Shown: positions 49,501 to 64,000 of the stretch, one piece after another | How positions within the stretch are numbered: position 1 is the stretch's first letter | How the letters are laid out: each line of letters begins with the position of its first letter | NCBI RefSeq assembly: GCF_048771995.1 | Contig: NC_133028.1 | Span: 1,942,501-2,006,500 of the forward strand | Reading direction: 5' to 3' | Source of the DNA: Taeniopygia guttata | Lineage: Eukaryota > Chordata > Aves > Passeriformes > Estrildidae | DNA length: 64,000 bases | Translations under genes and position numbers: made by a program | The notes under the pieces: generated by a model | Told to the model about the DNA's origin: nothing | What the model saw: the letters and a program-made list of their open reading frames with translations, nothing else | The model's database searches: none

Positions 49501-52500
49501 GGGGGTTCCAGGGGGAGACTGGGGGGCTCCTGTTCCAGGGGTTGGAGTTTGGGGTGTTCCAGGAGGAGATTTGGGGGCTCCAGGATTGGTCTGGGGGCCT
49601 CCAGAAGGGATTTGGGGGGCTCTTGTTCCAGGGTGTGGAGTTTGGGGGGTTCCAGGAAGGGATTTGGGGTTCCAGGATTGGTTTGGGGGGCTCCAGGAGG
49701 GGTTTGGGGGGGCTCCTGTTCCAGGGTTTGGATTTTGGGGGGCTCCAGGAGGAGATTTGGGGCTCCAGGAGGGGATTTGGGGTTCCAGGAGGGGATTGGG
49801 GGGTTCCAGGAGGGGATTTGGGGTTCCAGGAGGGGATTGGGGGGGTTCCAGGAGGAGATTTGGGTGTCCCTGATCCAGGAGGAGATTTGGGACCTCCTGT
49901 TCGGGGCTAAGAGTTGGAGAAACCCCACAGGGAGGGTTTGAGAAGCTTCAGGAAGGGATTTTGGGGTTCCCCCAGGAGCAGACCCACAGGAGGTGGGGTC
50001 GGTGGGAGATTTTGGGGGGTCCCTCAGTGTCCCCCCGCTGTGTCCCCCCGCTGTGTCCCTCACAGGCCGCGTGGTGCGAGCTCCCATCGCGGGTGCTGCT
50101 GGTGCTCACATCCCAACGTGGGGTCCAGGTGAGACCTGGGGGACACTGGGGGGACATTGGGGGGTCCCCTTGTCACCCCCAGATGTCCCAACCTGTCCCT
50201 CCGTGCAGATGTACGAGGCTGACGGCTCCACCATGGTGTTCTGGCACGCGCTGGACGTCCCGGAGATGCCACCAGGTGAGTCCCCCAGGCCACCACTGCC
50301 CGTGTCCCCAAGTGCCACGGGCACAGGGCTGCTCAGTCCCCCCCAGGGATGGAAATTCCAGCTTTTTCCAGGAAGGAATTTTGCCAATGTCCAAGCTAAA
50401 CCTCCCCTGGCACAGCTCTCATCCTGTCCCTTGTTCCCTGGCTGTCCCTTCCTGTCCTAGTGGGAGTCCCTACTGGTCAATCCCCACCCAGGGATGGAAA
50501 TTCCAGCCTTTTCCAGGAAGGAATTTTGTCAATTTTGCCAATATTCAAACTAAACCTCCCCTGGCACAGCTCTCATCTTGTCCCTTGTTCCCTGGCTGTC
50601 CCCTCCTGTCCTTGTAGGGGTCTCCACTGGTAAATCCCCCCCAGGGATGGAAATTCCAGCCTTTCCAGGGAGGAATTTTGCCAATATTCAAACTAAACCT
50701 CCCCTGGCACAGCTCTCATCCTGTCCCCTGTTCCCTGGCTGTCCTCTCCTGTCCTAGTGGGGTCCCCACTGGGTAATAATTAGCATTGATTCTATGATTG
50801 CAGCAGGTTGATTAATTGTTTTATTGCACTATACTATATTATACTAACTACACTTTAATAGACAGTGTGATACAGTCTTTGAAAAATCTAAGCACTATCA
50901 CTAAGAAATCACTTTTTGGTAACCAAATCTCTGTAACAGGTGCAGCAAGTGAAGACAAAAATTGTTTCTCCTTTTCTCTGAGCTTTGTCACAGCTTCCCA
51001 GGAAAATCCTGGGAAAGCTGTGTCACTCTCTGTCCAGAGGATGTGTGATTGTCACACCCTCCTGCCAGGGAGCCACAAGGTCCCCATTTGTCCAACGTGA
51101 AAAATCTTCCTACAAATCCATTTCCCACACCCCTGAGCCCCTTTTCCCAGCCCCTGGACACCAACTCCTCGATATCTTCACATGACAGACCCAACCCTGT
51201 GCCAGGACAGGGGTGTCACCCCCGGGACAGGAACGGGGGTGACACAAATCTGTTCCCTTCCAGCCCATTCTGTGTTCGCCCGGGGCATCGCTGCAGCCGG
51301 CGGCCGCTTCATCTGCGTGGGTGAGCCCAGGGCGTGGGCAGGGGGCTGGCGTGGGCTGCCCCAGCCCTGCTGACCCCCTGACCCCACAGGGACATCCTTT
51401 GGGGCCGTGCTGGTCTTTGACATCCCCCCAAAAGGGACCAACGTGACGCTGAGCCAGGTCCTGGAGCAGCACCGGGATCCCGTCACCGACATCGCGGCCG
51501 AGCAGGGCCAGGCCCCGGTATGGGGGGAGAGGGATGCCCCAAATCTCATCAGTCCCACAGGGATCCTTCTGCTATCCCAGGTAGCTCCATCCTGGCCTTG
51601 GACACTTCCAGGGATCCAGGAGCAGCCTCAGCTTCTCTGGGCAGCCAAAATCCCACCCAAATCTCCCCTTCTCCTGTGTCCTGTCACGCCATCCTTTGTC
51701 CCAAATTCCTCCCATCTCTCCTGGAACCACCTTAGGCGCTGGGAGCTCACAGGGCAGGTCCCTGCAGACTCACCAGCCGCTTTCCTCCCACTCAGCACTT
51801 TCCCTGATGAGTCACTGAGCTTCCCTTGCTCTGGGATCCCCAAGGAATTCATCCCCCACATCCCATTCCCGAGCTGCCGTGTCACCGTGGGGACACGGAG
51901 CTGTGGTGGCACTTCCCGCTGCCGCCTGTCCCCTCACACACCCCCTGGGCTTTGCTCCGAGGGTTTCCTGGGCTGCACTGGGACATTCCCAGGAGCTGGG
52001 GATCCTCAGGGAGGGAGGGGTGCCCTGTTCTTCCTCGAAATCCACCCTGGCGTGGCAGCGTGGGCAGAGACGAGTTCCAACCCGCTCCGGCCGGGACCCG
52101 TCAGCGCTCCAGGAGCTGTTCCAGCTTGTCCTGGTGCCCGTGGGACTGTGCCCGGTGCCATCCCAGAGCTGGGGACAGTGCCCAGAGCTGGGGACAAGTG
52201 CCATCTCTCCCCACAGGACGGGGCTGGGGACCTGGTGACAGCCGATGACTCCGGGACCCTCTGCCTGTGGAGCAGCGGGGAGGAGTTCACCCTGCTGGGG
52301 AAGATCCCGGGATCTGGGTGAGCCCCTCGTGTTGGACACGAGGGAGGGGACACCGCTGAGGTGGTGACACGTGGCCCTGTGTCCAGCTGCACCTGCTCCT
52401 CGGTGGCGCTGTGGAACGGGGTCGTGGCTGCGGGCTACGGGAACGGGCAGATCCGGCTGTGGGAAGCGGGGTCGGGGCAGATCCGTGCCCAGGTGAGCGC

Positions 52501-54634
52501 CCACGCCCGCTGGATCTACGCGCTGGACCTGGCACCGCTCACCGGCAAGGTACCCAGGGGACAGGGGTCACCCCTGGTGTCACACCTGGTGTCACACCTG
52601 GTGTCACACCTGGGGTCACACCTGGGGTCACACCTGGTGTCACACCTGGGGTCACACCTGGGGTCACACCTGGAGTCACACCTGGGGTCACACCTGGTGT
52701 CACACCTGGTGTCACACCTGGTGTCACACCTGGTGTCACACCTGGGGTCACACCTGGGGTCACACCTGGGGTCACCCCTGGTGTCACATCTGGCATCGCA
52801 CTCAGCGTCCCACGCTGACGTCCTGACCAGTATCCCAACCTGAAATCCACCTGGCATTTCAACCTGGAATTCCATCCTGACATCCTACCTGGCATTCCAG
52901 CCTGAAATCCCAACCTGGAATTCCATCCTGACATCCCACCTTGAATTCCAACCTGAAATCCCAACCTGGTATTCCAACCTGACATCCTACCTGGCATCCC
53001 ACCTGGCATTGCAGCCTGAAATCCCAACCTGGAATTCCATCCTGACATCCCAACCTAAAATCCCAACCTGACATTCCAACCTGAAATCCCAACCTGAAAT
53101 CTCACCCTGACATCCCACCTTGAATTCCAACCTGAAACCCCAACCTGACATCCCACCCTGACATCCTACCTGCCATTCCAACCTAAAATCCCAACCTGGC
53201 ATTCCAACCTAAAATCCCAACCTGCATCCCACCCTAACATCCCACCTGCCATTCCAACCTGAAATCCCGACCTGGCATTCCAACCTGAAATCCCAACCTG
53301 CATCCTACTCTGCCATTCCAATCTGCCATCCCCACCCCAGTATCCCAACCTGGCATTCCAACCTGACATTCCAACCTGAAATCCCATCCTGGCATCCCAC
53401 CCTGAATTCCAACCTGAAATCCCAGCCTGGCATCCCACCCTGACATCCCACCTGGCATTCCAGCCTGAAATCCCAACCTGGAATTCCATCCTGACATCCT
53501 ACCTGGCATTCCAACCTAAAATCCCAACCTGAAACCTCAGCCTGGCATCCCACCTTGAATTCCAACCTGAAACCCAGCCCCTGACATTCCAACCTGTCAT
53601 TCCAACCTGAAATCCCAACCTAAAATCCCAACCTGCATCCCACCCTGACATCCCACCTGGCATTCCAACCTGGCATTCCAACCTGAAATCCCATCCTGGC
53701 ATCCCACCTTGAATTCCAACCTGAAACCCAGCCTGATATTCCAACCTAAAATCCCAACCTGACATTCCAACCTGAAATCCCAACCTGCATCCCACTCTGG
53801 CATTCCAATCTGCCATCCCCACCCCAGTATCCCAACCTGGCACTCCAACCTGAAATCCCAACCTGAAATCTCAGCCTGGCATCCCACCTGGCACTCCAAC
53901 CTGAAAGCCCAACCTGAAATCCCATCCTGGCATCCCACCTTGAATTCCAACCTGAAACCCAACCTGGCATTCCAACCTGAAATCCCAACCTGGAATCCCA
54001 GCCTGGCATCCCACCCTGACATCCCACCTTGAATTCCAACCTGAAATCTCAACCTGACATTCCATCCTGGCATCCCACCTTGAATCCCAACCTGAAATCC
54101 CATCCTGGCATCCCACCCTGAATTCCAACCTGAAATCCCAGCCTGGTATTCCAACCTGAAATCCCATCCTGGCATCCCACCTGGCATTCCAACTGAAATC
54201 CCACCCCGGTGTCCCATCCTGCCAATGGCCCTGCCAGCTCCGTGGTGTCCCCACGGTCCCCCCTGCCAGCTCCGTGGTGTCCCCACGGTCCCCCCTGTCC
54301 CCTCGCAGCTGCTGTCGGGTGCAGAGGATTCCTTTGTCCACGTCTGGAAGCTCAGCAGGGACCCGGACACGGATGACATCGAGGTGAGTCCGGGCTTGGG
54401 GACAAAGGGACAAGGAGCCACGGGACTTGGAGCCACGGGGACTTGGGGACTTGGGGACAGGGAGGTGGCGCTGGGAGCTGCTGGAATCGCTGTCCCCGGC
54501 AGGTGCAGCACTGCCACGCCGAGTGCGTGACGGACACGCAGGTTTGTGGCGCTCGTTTCTGCGACCCCGCCGGGGACACCTTCGCTGTCACCGGCTACGA
54601 CCTGAGCGAGATCCTCTGCTACGGCCCCGCCTGA
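46572..54634 (+). CDS. WDR54: WD repeat-containing protein 54
   Basis: Ten exons assembled with consistent phases: 46572-46591, 47908-48115, 50066-50128, 50209-50275, 51264-51320, 51390-51517, 52217-52317, 52387-52549, 54309-54383 and 54503-54634 (TGA). They give 337 aa, against about 334 in human. Diagnostic stretches are RVLLVLTSQRGVQMYEADGS, VFARGIAAAG..FICVG, VLVFDIPPKG, DLVTADDSGTLCLW, AAGYGNGQIRLWEAG, LLSGAEDSFVHVWKLSRDPD and GARFCDPAG..FAVTGYDLSE, all close to mammalian WDR54. It is a beta-propeller WD40 protein; human WDR54 has been linked to oligomerisation and EGFR signalling, and its basic role is otherwise poorly known. Introns hold six minisatellites and CR1 pieces. Poly(A) signal at 55250. 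Confidence 0.96.
46600..46930. repeat. 20-bp G-rich minisatellite (GGGGAATTGGGGGGCGCTGA)
   Basis: About 17 copies directly downstream of WDR54 exon 1. Each copy carries two or more G-runs on the coding (plus) strand. Confidence 0.95.
46931..47840. repeat. C-rich minisatellite (CTCCAGACCCACCCCACCCCCTCAGATCC)
   Basis: Units of about 80-90 bp: TCTCCAGACCCACCCCACCC, CCTCAGATCCACTCCAGCCC, CCCAAAATCTTCCCCAGCCC. It fills the rest of WDR54 intron 1. Confidence 0.92.
48120..49110. repeat. ~40-bp minisatellite (GGGACACGGCCCTGGCACCTCCCTGGCAC)
   Basis: About 1 kb of GGCAGGGGGTGGGACACGGC and CCTGGCACCTCCCTGGCACT units in WDR54 intron 2. It keeps a 572-aa minus frame open; not a gene. Confidence 0.93.
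49205..49900. repeat. G-rich minisatellite (GGGGTTCCAGGAGGGGATTT)
   Basis: About 18-20-bp units of TTCCAGGAGGGGATTTGGGG, with interspersed GGGGGGCTCCTGTTCCAGGG, in WDR54 intron 2. Confidence 0.93.
50340..50775 (-). mobile_element. CR1-derived fragment in three tandem copies
   Basis: Three successive copies of a ~150-bp segment, each starting GGGATGGAAATTCCAGC and containing GGAAGGAATTTTGCCAAT and AAACCTCCCCTGGCACAGCT, with copies near 50346, 50491 and 50645. The sequence resembles a CR1 internal/3' segment in reverse orientation that was later tandemly duplicated within WDR54 intron 4. Confidence 0.7.
51545..51760 (-). mobile_element. CR1 LINE 3' fragment
   Basis: Contains GGCCTTGGACACTTCCAGGG, ATCCCACCCAAATCTCCCC and CCTTTGTCCCAAATTCC, in reverse CR1 order within WDR54 intron 6. 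Confidence 0.7.
52555..52800. repeat. 12-bp minisatellite (CACACCTGGTGT)
   Basis: About 20 copies of a 12-bp unit, CACACCTGGGGT/CACACCTGGTGT, directly after the donor of WDR54 exon 8. It includes the E-box-like CACCTG core in each copy. Confidence 0.95.
52830..54215. repeat. Minisatellite (ATTCCAACCTGAAATCCCAACCTGGC)
   Basis: About 1.4 kb of variable 12-15-bp modules: ATTCCAACCTG, AAATCCCAACCTG, CATCCCACCTTG. It fills WDR54 intron 8. Gly/Trp/Met-rich minus ORFs across it are spurious. Confidence 0.93.
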
Positions 54635-55249
54635 GCCGGGGCTGACACCGGGAATGCTGCCCGAAGCCTTCCCGAGGGTTGGGAGCTGCTCCAGCATCCC
54701 CGAGGGGATCCTCCCGTGGCTGCCACCGGCTCCGGGATCCTCCCGTGGCTGCCGCCCTTCCCGGAGGGTGGCGTGGCTGGGAACGGGCCCGGTTCAGACG
54801 GGAGGATCCCGGCAAACCTGTGCTACCGGCTGCTCCGGCCGGGAGAGCCCCAGCGTCTGCCAGCCGCGGCTACCGGGGAGGGGAAAAAAGGGGGACATGG
54901 GGGGGTCCTGCCCCCGACCCCCTCCAGACCCCAAATCCCCGCGGGATGCTGCACTCCCATGGCCGCTGGCCAGATGTTTGAGGCCCCAGCTGTGCTGCGG
55001 GGCTGGAAACAGCAGCAGCAGCTGCAGCGGGACCCCAGGGACATCCCCAGGTCCCCTCCAGCCCCCCCTGACTGTCCCTGACCCCCCCATGGGAGATGAG
55101 GTGACCCCAGGCTCTGCTCCCAGGGCCCTGCGAGGCTGGAGGGGGGAATGGGGGGCCCTGATGTGGGGGAACCCCCCACCCCTCCCCTCCTGCCGTGACA
55201 GGGATCTCCCCCTCCCACCCTTTAGGTCCCACTCGTGTCCCCACCCCCC
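54635..55249 (+). other. WDR54: WDR54 3' untranslated region
   Basis: From the TGA at 54632-54634 to the AATAAA at 55250. GC-rich, with no further conserved reading frame. Confidence 0.6.
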
Positions 55250-55255
55250 AATAAA
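55250..55255 (+). terminator. WDR54: WDR54 poly(A) signal
   Basis: AATAAATACACCCC on plus is the first canonical signal after the stop codon. It lies about 130 bp from the opposing RHOBTB signal. Confidence 0.75.
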
Positions 55256-55386
55256 TACACCCCAGTGAAGCCCCCCCGTGTCACTCCTTCCCGGGGGGCA
55301 GGGCTCGCCTGTTGGGGGGCTCAGCAGGGTCGGGGGGCTCAGCAGGGTCGGGGGGCTCAGCAGAGTCCAGCTCCGTTACAAAAAGC

Positions 55387-56421
55387 TTTATTAAAGGTTA
55401 AAACAGCCGCTGCTGAGGTGCGGGAGGGGGGACCCCGAGGCCTGGGGGGGTCCCGCTGTGCTCCTGGGGTAAAAAAGTGTAAAAACGGTTGTGCAGTTCA
55501 GCCCGGGGTGGGGACACATCCCGGGACAAGCGACAATGGCACAGCCCGGGACAGGGACAATGACCCCCCCACCCCGGGCTGTGTCCCGGCCAAGGCACAG
55601 AGATGAGCACCCAGGGACCCCCTCCCCACGCCCACCCCCCACCCACCCCGCCCTGCTCACAGCTTGGCCCCCCCCGCCCCACGGTGGGGGAGGGGGGGGA
55701 GAGAAAAACAGCACCAGAGAGCCCCACGAGGGTGGGAACCCCCCCCAAAAAGAAAAGGGGAGCGGCAGAGCCCCCGCACACCCCCAGCCCCAAATACTGC
55801 TCGGTCAGAGGTAGCACCCTGCCGGGGGGAGGGGGCTCAGCACGACCCCCTCCCCACCGGGGAAAGGCACGGTGGGACCGGGGTGGGGGGCTACGACCCG
55901 GCAGAGCCTGTAAACAGCCAGGGTGGGGGGGTAAACAAGCCCTTGGAGACCCCCACCCTGGCCAAGCCCCCTGGTTCAGTGGTGGGGGGGGTCCCAGAGT
56001 CTGACCCCTCTGTTCAGTGTGGGACCCCTGGAGCTGAGGGTGGGGGTCCTGAGCCCCTCAGCCCACCACAGGGACCCCCCCCAAGCCCTTCATGGGAGCC
56101 CTGGGCCCAAGCCCCCCACCCCACACAGGGACCCCCAGCCCAGCTGAGCCCCCCAGCCCTTTATAAAAACCCCAAGCCCCCACTCCCCACAGGGACCCCC
56201 AGCCCAGCTGAGCCCCCCAGTCAAGTGTGGGGTCCCGGGGCCAGCACAGAGACCCCCAACCCAGCCAAGCCCCCCAGCCCCGAGCCCCAACTCACCACAG
56301 GGACCCCCAGCCCAGCTGAGCCCCCCAATCCTACACACGGGGATACCGGGGCCGAACTCCCTGCTCAGCACAGGGGCTCCCAGCCCCACACGGGGGTCCC
56401 TCCCCGAGCCCCCCACCCCTC
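55387..56421 (-). other. RHOBTB 3' untranslated region and poly(A) signal
   Basis: AATAAA on minus is at 55387-55392, about 1.03 kb after the stop (56422-56424). The interval is rich in CCCCAGCCCAGCTGAGCCCC-type repeats (about 56040-56350) and C/G homopolymer runs. Confidence 0.65.
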
Positions 56422-61555
<5,134 letters not shown>

Positions 61556-61559
61556 GCGA

Positions 61560-62450
61560 TGTCGCGATAGGCGCGACAATAGCGACAATAGCGACAATAG
61601 CGACAATAGCGCCAATAGCGATAGCAGTGACAGCAGTGACAGCGGTGACACGAGGACAGCGGTGACAGCGGTGACAGCAGTGACAGCAGTGACAGCAGTG
61701 ACAGCGGTGACACCAGAAGTACCAGCAAAACCAGTAAAACCAGTGGCACCAGTAAGAGTGACACCAGTAAAAAGTAACAGCGGTGACACCAGTGACAGCG
61801 GTGACAGCAGTGACAGCGGTGACAGCAGTGACACCAGAAGAACCAGCAAAACCAGTAAAACCAGTGGCACCAGTGAGAGTGACACCAGTAAAAAGTAAAA
61901 CCGGTGACACCAGTGACAGCGGTGAGAGCCGCGACAGCAGTGACAGCAGTGACAGCGGTGACAGCTGTGACAGCAGTGACAGCAGTGACAGCTGTGACTA
62001 CGGTGACAGCAGCGACAGCAGTGACATCAGAAGTACCAGCAAAACCAGTAAAACCAGTGTCACCAGTGAGAGTGACACCAGTAAAAAGTAACACCGGTGA
62101 CAGCGGTGACAGCGGTGACAGCAGTGACAGCAGTGACAGCGGTGACAGCGGTGACAGCGGTGACAACAGTGACACCAGAAGTACCAGCAAAACCAGTAAA
62201 ACCAGTGTCACCAGTGAGAGTGACACCAGTAAAAAGTAACACCGGTGACAGCCGCGACAGCAGTGACAGCAGTGACAGCAGTGACACCAGAAGTACCAGC
62301 AAAACCAGTAAAACCAGTGGCACCAGTGAGAGTGACACCAGTAAAAAGTAACACCGGTGACACCAGTGACAGAGGTGACAGCGGTGACAGCGGTGACAGC
62401 GGTGACAGCAGTGACAGCGGTGACAGCGGTGACACGAGGACAGGGTGACA
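61560..62450. repeat. Compound minisatellite: 9-bp GTGACAGCG blocks plus a 60-bp ACCAGTAAAACCAGT block
   Basis: Runs of AGCGGTGACAGCAGTGAC (9-bp units) alternate about five times with a conserved block: ACCAGAAGTACCAGC, AAAACCAGTAAAACCAGTG, and GAGAGTGACACCAGTAAAAA. The blocks start near 61710, 61830, 62027, 62176 and 62286. It starts about 370 bp upstream of the RHOBTB start codon. Confidence 0.94.
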
Positions 62451-62679
62451 CGCCCGCCACACGCCGGGCTGGCCGTGTCGCCGCGCCCAATGTCCCATTT
62501 TGCAGCATTTTTTCCCTCCCCGGGGATTTGGGATTTTCCAGCGGCGGTGCCCAAATAAGGGAACGACGGGAGAGGTTTTGGGACCGGCGCCGTGTGGGGA
62601 CGGGCCGGGCCAGACACCGACCTGGCAATGTCCCCAAGAGCCACCCGCTGCCACCACCGGGTCCAGGGGGATTGTCATC

Positions 62680-64000
62680 CCAGTATGGGACCCCCATCCC
62701 AGTATGGGACCCCATCCCAGTACAGGATCCTCATCCCAGTACGGGATTTTCATCCCAGTACAGGGACCCCATCCCAGTACAGGGACCCCATCCCAGTTCA
62801 GGGACCCCCATGGCCCTCATCCCAGTACAGAGACCCCATCCCAGTATAGGGACCCCATCCCAGTATGGGATTCTCATCCCAGTACAGCACCCCCATCCCA
62901 GTACGGGATCCCATCCCAGTACAGGGACCCCATCCCGGTACAGAGACCCCATCCCAGTACAGGGACCCCATCCCAGTATGGGATCCCCATCACAGTACAG
63001 AGACCCCCATCCCAGTACAGGGACCCCATCCCAGTACAGGGACCCCATCCCATTATGGGATTCTCATCCCAGTACAGCACCCCCATCCCAGTATGGGATC
63101 CCTATCCCAGTACAGGGACCCCATCCCAGTACAGGATCCTTATCCCAGTACAGGATCCTCATCCCAGTACAGGATTCTCATCCCAGTACAGGGACCCCAT
63201 CCCAGTATAGGGACCCCATCCCAGTATGGGATTCTCATCCCAGTACAGGGACCCCATCCCAGTATGGGATCCTCATCCCAGTACAGGGACCCCATCTCAG
63301 TACAGGGACCCCATCCCAGTACAGGATCCTCATCCCAGTATGGGATTCTCATCCCAGTACAGGGACCCCATCCCAGTACAGGGACCCCCATCCCAGTATG
63401 GGACCCCCATCCCAGTATAGGGACTCCCATCCCAGTACAGGGACCCCCATCCCAGTACAGGGACCCCATCCCAGTATAGGGACCCCATCCCAGTACAGGA
63501 TCCTCATCCCAGTACGGGATTCTCATCCCAGTACAGGGACTCCATTCCAGTACAGAGATCCCATCCCAGTATAGGGACCCCATCCCAGTATAGGGACCCC
63601 ATCCCAGTATAGGGACCCCATCCCAGTACAGGGACCCCCATCCCAGTACAGGGACCCCATCCCAGTACAGGATCCTCATCCCAGTATAGGGACCCCATCC
63701 CAGAATGGGACCCCCATCCCAGTATGGGATCCTTGTCCCAGTACAGGGACCCCCATCCCAGTACAGGGACCCCATCCCAGTATAGAGACCCCATCCCGGT
63801 ACGGGATCCTCATCCCAGTATGGGACCCCCATCCCAGTATCGGATTCTCATCCCAGTATAGGGACCCCTATCCCAGTTCAGGGACCCCATCCCAGTTCAG
63901 GGACCCCATCCCAGTATGGGACCCCCATCCCAGTACAGGGAACCCCATCCCAGTACAGGGACCCCTTCCCAGTATGGGATCCTCATCCCAGTACAGGGAA
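62680..64000. repeat. 19-bp minisatellite (ATCCCAGTACAGGGACCCC), continues past the window
   Basis: About 70 copies of a 19-20-bp unit, ATCCCAGTACAGGGACCCC or ATCCCAGTATGGGATTCTC, reaching the right edge. Multiple long ORFs on both strands (for example 405 aa on plus) are repeat translations. Confidence 0.95.

Noticed and set aside
62357-63574. 405-aa plus-strand ORF with PSQYRDPIPV repeats
   Set aside because: Translation of the 19-bp array; all three frames give similar repeats.

Overview
This is vertebrate nuclear DNA, almost certainly from a bird. It is GC-rich, with multi-exon genes, many CR1 LINE 3' fragments of the avian type, ERV solo LTRs, and a very heavy load of GC-rich minisatellites (roughly 20 kb of the 64 kb by my rough addition). 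That texture is typical of small avian microchromosomes. The gene order DCTN1 - C2orf81 - WDR54 matches human 2p13.1, but three additional genes are present here: an LRR protein, a retinol-dehydrogenase-like SDR, and a RHOBTB paralogue.

Layout. (1) 1-23.4 kb: the 5' part of DCTN1 (p150Glued) on the minus strand. It has seven coding exons, including the CAP-Gly exon and the three alternatively spliced basic microexons, and a second internal promoter that reproduces the p135 isoform start. The gene runs off the left edge. (2) 23.4-37.5 kb: an intergenic or long-intron region holding a CR1 cluster, T/G- and A/C-rich arrays in opposite orientation around a CpG island (29.5 kb), and a second CpG island with an 82-bp perfect palindrome (33.6 kb). 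Both islands carry a possible first exon for the next gene. (3) 37.57-39.54 kb (+): an LRR protein I cannot name. (4) 39.68-42.23 kb (-): a complete 323-aa RDH11/12-like SDR, tail-to-tail with the LRR gene. (5) 43.26-46.48 kb (-): the C2orf81 orthologue. (6) 46.57-54.63 kb (+): WDR54, head-to-head with C2orf81 across a 92-bp shared promoter. (7) 56.42-61.19 kb (-): an intact 640-aa RHOBTB protein, tail-to-tail with WDR54. (8) 61.56-64 kb: two upstream minisatellite arrays running to the right edge.

Exons were assembled by hand from reading frame, GT/AG sites and codon phase. For every gene except the first exon of the LRR gene, the phases join without conflict. Introns are mostly short but are inflated by minisatellites whose period is often a multiple of three, which produces many long spurious ORFs. 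Three ~610-bp solo LTRs with perfect 6-bp target-site duplications lie in introns of DCTN1, the SDR gene and C2orf81, indicating fairly recent ERV activity.
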